A stretch of 25,593 nt of DNA from JALUUH01 sp964636675 (GTDB lineage: Bacteria; Pseudomonadota; Gammaproteobacteria; S012-40): NCBI GenBank assembly GCA_964636675.1, contig CAZWUO010000028.1, forward strand, positions 1 to 25,593, read 5' to 3'. Made by a program: the position numbers and the translations under genes. Positions 24,305 to 25,593 of this stretch are shown here, piece after piece (positions within the stretch are counted from its first letter, which is position 1; each line of letters opens with the position of its first letter). The notes below the pieces were generated by a model. The model made no database searches. It was not told the origin of the DNA and saw nothing but the letters and a program-made list of their open reading frames with translations.

Positions 24305-25176
24305 TGGCAATCCTAGTTGATAAAACCACACGTGTAATATGCCAAGGATTCACCGGTAAACTCGCCACGTTTCATTGCCAACAAATGATCGACTACGGCA
24401 CCCAACTCGTCGGTGGCGTCAGGCCCGGTAAAGGCGGAGCAAGCCATCTTGGAAAACCTATTTTTAATTCCGTCAGAGAGGCCATACAACAAACAGGTGC
24501 AACCGCCAGCATGATTTGCGTGCCCCCTCTATTAGCCGCAGACGCCTTACTCGAAGCCGCTGAAGCGGGCATCGAACTTATTGTTTGTATTACGCGCGGC
24601 ATTCCGGTGCAAGACATTTTGCGAGTGAAAGGTGCAATTGCGCATTATGGGGTCACCCTTATTGGTCCAAATGCACCGGGCATTATCTCACCGGGCGCTT
24701 GCAAGATAGGCATTATGCCCGGAGATCTTTTTCAAGCGGGATCTATCGGCATTGTATCGCGCTCCGCAACATTGATGTTTGAAGCAGTACAGCAAACCTC
24801 CCGGGTTAACCTGGGCCAGTCCAGTAGTATTGGGATCGGTGGAGATACTCTTTATGGTATCAATTTTATCGAATGTTTAAAATTATTCGAGGCCGACAGA
24901 AACACCAAAGGTATCATCATGATCGGTGAAATTGGCGGTTCTGCGGAAGAAGAAGCCGCCGAATTTATTCGATTTAATATTCGCAAACCACTCATAACTT
25001 ATATTGCCGGACTTACCGCCCCACCCGGAAAACGTATGGGCCACGGTGGCGCTATCATATCGGCCGGTAAAGGAACTGCAAAAGAAAAAATAGGTGCATT
25101 ACAAGCCGCAGGAGTGTCTGTTGTGCGCTCACCGTCGGAAATTGGCGCCAGAATGTTAGAGTTTTTTGAGGGATAA
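24304..25176 (+). CDS. sucD: Succinyl-CoA synthetase alpha subunit, divergent
   Basis: The CoA-binding subunit with the phosphorylated histidine, here His247 in MGHGGAII. The protein is 290 residues, normal. GEIGGSAEEEAAE and YIAGLTAPPGKRMGH are conserved. Departures from the E. coli enzyme at usually fixed places are GFTGKLATFH for GFTGSQGTFH in the CoA-binding loop, GPNAPG (Ala124) for GPNCPG, and SRSATL (Ala155) for SRSGTL at the start of a helix that faces the phosphohistidine. It overlaps sucC by one base and is followed one nucleotide later by the nadE GTG, so the three genes form a coupled operon. Confidence 0.92.
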   Translation: MAILVDKTTRVICQGFTGKLATFHCQQMIDYGTQLVGGVRPGKGGASHLGKPIFNSVREAIQQTGATASMICVPPLLAADALLEAAEAGIELIVCITRGIPVQDILRVKGAIAHYGVTLIGPNAPGIISPGACKIGIMPGDLFQAGSIGIVSRSATLMFEAVQQTSRVNLGQSSSIGIGGDTLYGINFIECLKLFEADRNTKGIIMIGEIGGSAEEEAAEFIRFNIRKPLITYIAGLTAPPGKRMGHGGAIISAGKGTAKEKIGALQAAGVSVVRSPSEIGARMLEFFEG

Positions 25177-25177
25177 T

Positions 25178-25593
25178 GTGAATACAAAACTCAATCGTCG
25201 ACAGACCCTAAAAATTGCCATTGCCCAAATCAATTTAATGGTGGGAGATATCGACGGCAACATTGAACACATAAAAAGGGTCATCAATAGCTGCGAATCA
25301 AAACAAGCAGATATCATCGTATTTCCAGAGCTTGCTTTAACCGGCTACCCTCCCGAAGACCTTCTGTGGCGACCCGGTTTAAAAACAGCTATAGAAAACG
25401 GCCTAGAAGAATTAAAAATGCTAAGCCATAACGCGGTATCTATCATCGGGCACCCAGAATGGTTCGAGAATAAACTCTTTAACGCAGCGACTGCATTCTG
25501 CAATGGCGAAGTCATCGCAACTTATCACAAACAAGAACTGCCTAACTATAGTGTTTTTGATGAAAAGAGGTACTTCGTGCCAGGTACCCGACC
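25178..25593 (+). CDS. nadE: Glutamine-dependent NAD+ synthetase, N-terminal part (runs off window)
   Basis: The visible 138 residues are the nitrilase-type glutaminase domain that supplies ammonia to the C-terminal NAD+ synthetase domain, which lies outside the window. KIAIAQINLMVGDIDGN, the catalytic Glu in VFPELALTGYPPEDLL, and LPNYSVFDEKRYFVPG are typical. GTG at 25178 is the likely start: GAGGG lies 5 nt upstream and the sucD TAA ends at 25176. An ATG at 25176 is followed at once by TGA. About 11 extra residues precede the usual start of the domain, and their codons contain a 15-bp match to the palindrome arm near proB. The gene is cut by the window end. Confidence 0.93.
   Translation, partial: MNTKLNRRQTLKIAIAQINLMVGDIDGNIEHIKRVINSCESKQADIIVFPELALTGYPPEDLLWRPGLKTAIENGLEELKMLSHNAVSIIGHPEWFENKLFNAATAFCNGEVIATYHKQELPNYSVFDEKRYFVPGTR

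Overview
The window is a chromosomal segment of a gammaproteobacterium and is almost entirely housekeeping. The evidence is gene content and order: rpsT (TTG start) beside murJ-ribF-ileS-lspA, hemC-hemD-hemX-hemY divergent from argH, a class I (enterobacterial-type) cyaA, and lptM-lysA. This order is most like Pseudomonas-type and related gammaproteobacteria. The species cannot be named from sequence alone. I saw no rRNA, tRNA, CRISPR array, phage gene or intact transposon.

Region 1 (1-8860): the 3' end of proB, a 62-bp near-perfect palindrome and a strong bidirectional terminator, then rpsT on the minus strand with a near-consensus promoter. Next comes a plus-strand run murJ, ribF, ileS, lspA, a PAPS-type sulfotransferase and a 2Fe-2S flavin reductase. 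In many relatives lspA is followed by fkpB and ispH; here the sulfotransferase and reductase occupy that position.

Region 2 (8861-16034): minus-strand hemC, hemD, a 291-bp gap with two dyads, then hemX and hemY with a terminator. Divergent from hemC is argH. A PAS protein with a degenerate GGDEF domain runs convergently toward argH and divergently from cyaA.

Region 3 (16271-21472): cyaA with a GTG start, a convergent alpha/beta-hydrolase esterase, the short LptM lipoprotein (55 residues) and lysA. The usual neighbours cyaY and dapF are not at their expected places.

Region 4 (21512-25593): a secreted Sel1/ankyrin-repeat protein on the minus strand whose 5' leader carries an attenuator-like pair of competing hairpins. 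It is divergent from a tightly packed sucC-sucD-nadE operon whose succinyl-CoA synthetase subunits have substitutions at positions that are normally near-invariant.

No clear novel defence or mobile system is visible. The best leads are the attenuator-like leader (22865-22893), the divergent SucCD pair, the apparently inactive GGDEF protein next to cyaA, and the sulfotransferase in the lspA operon.
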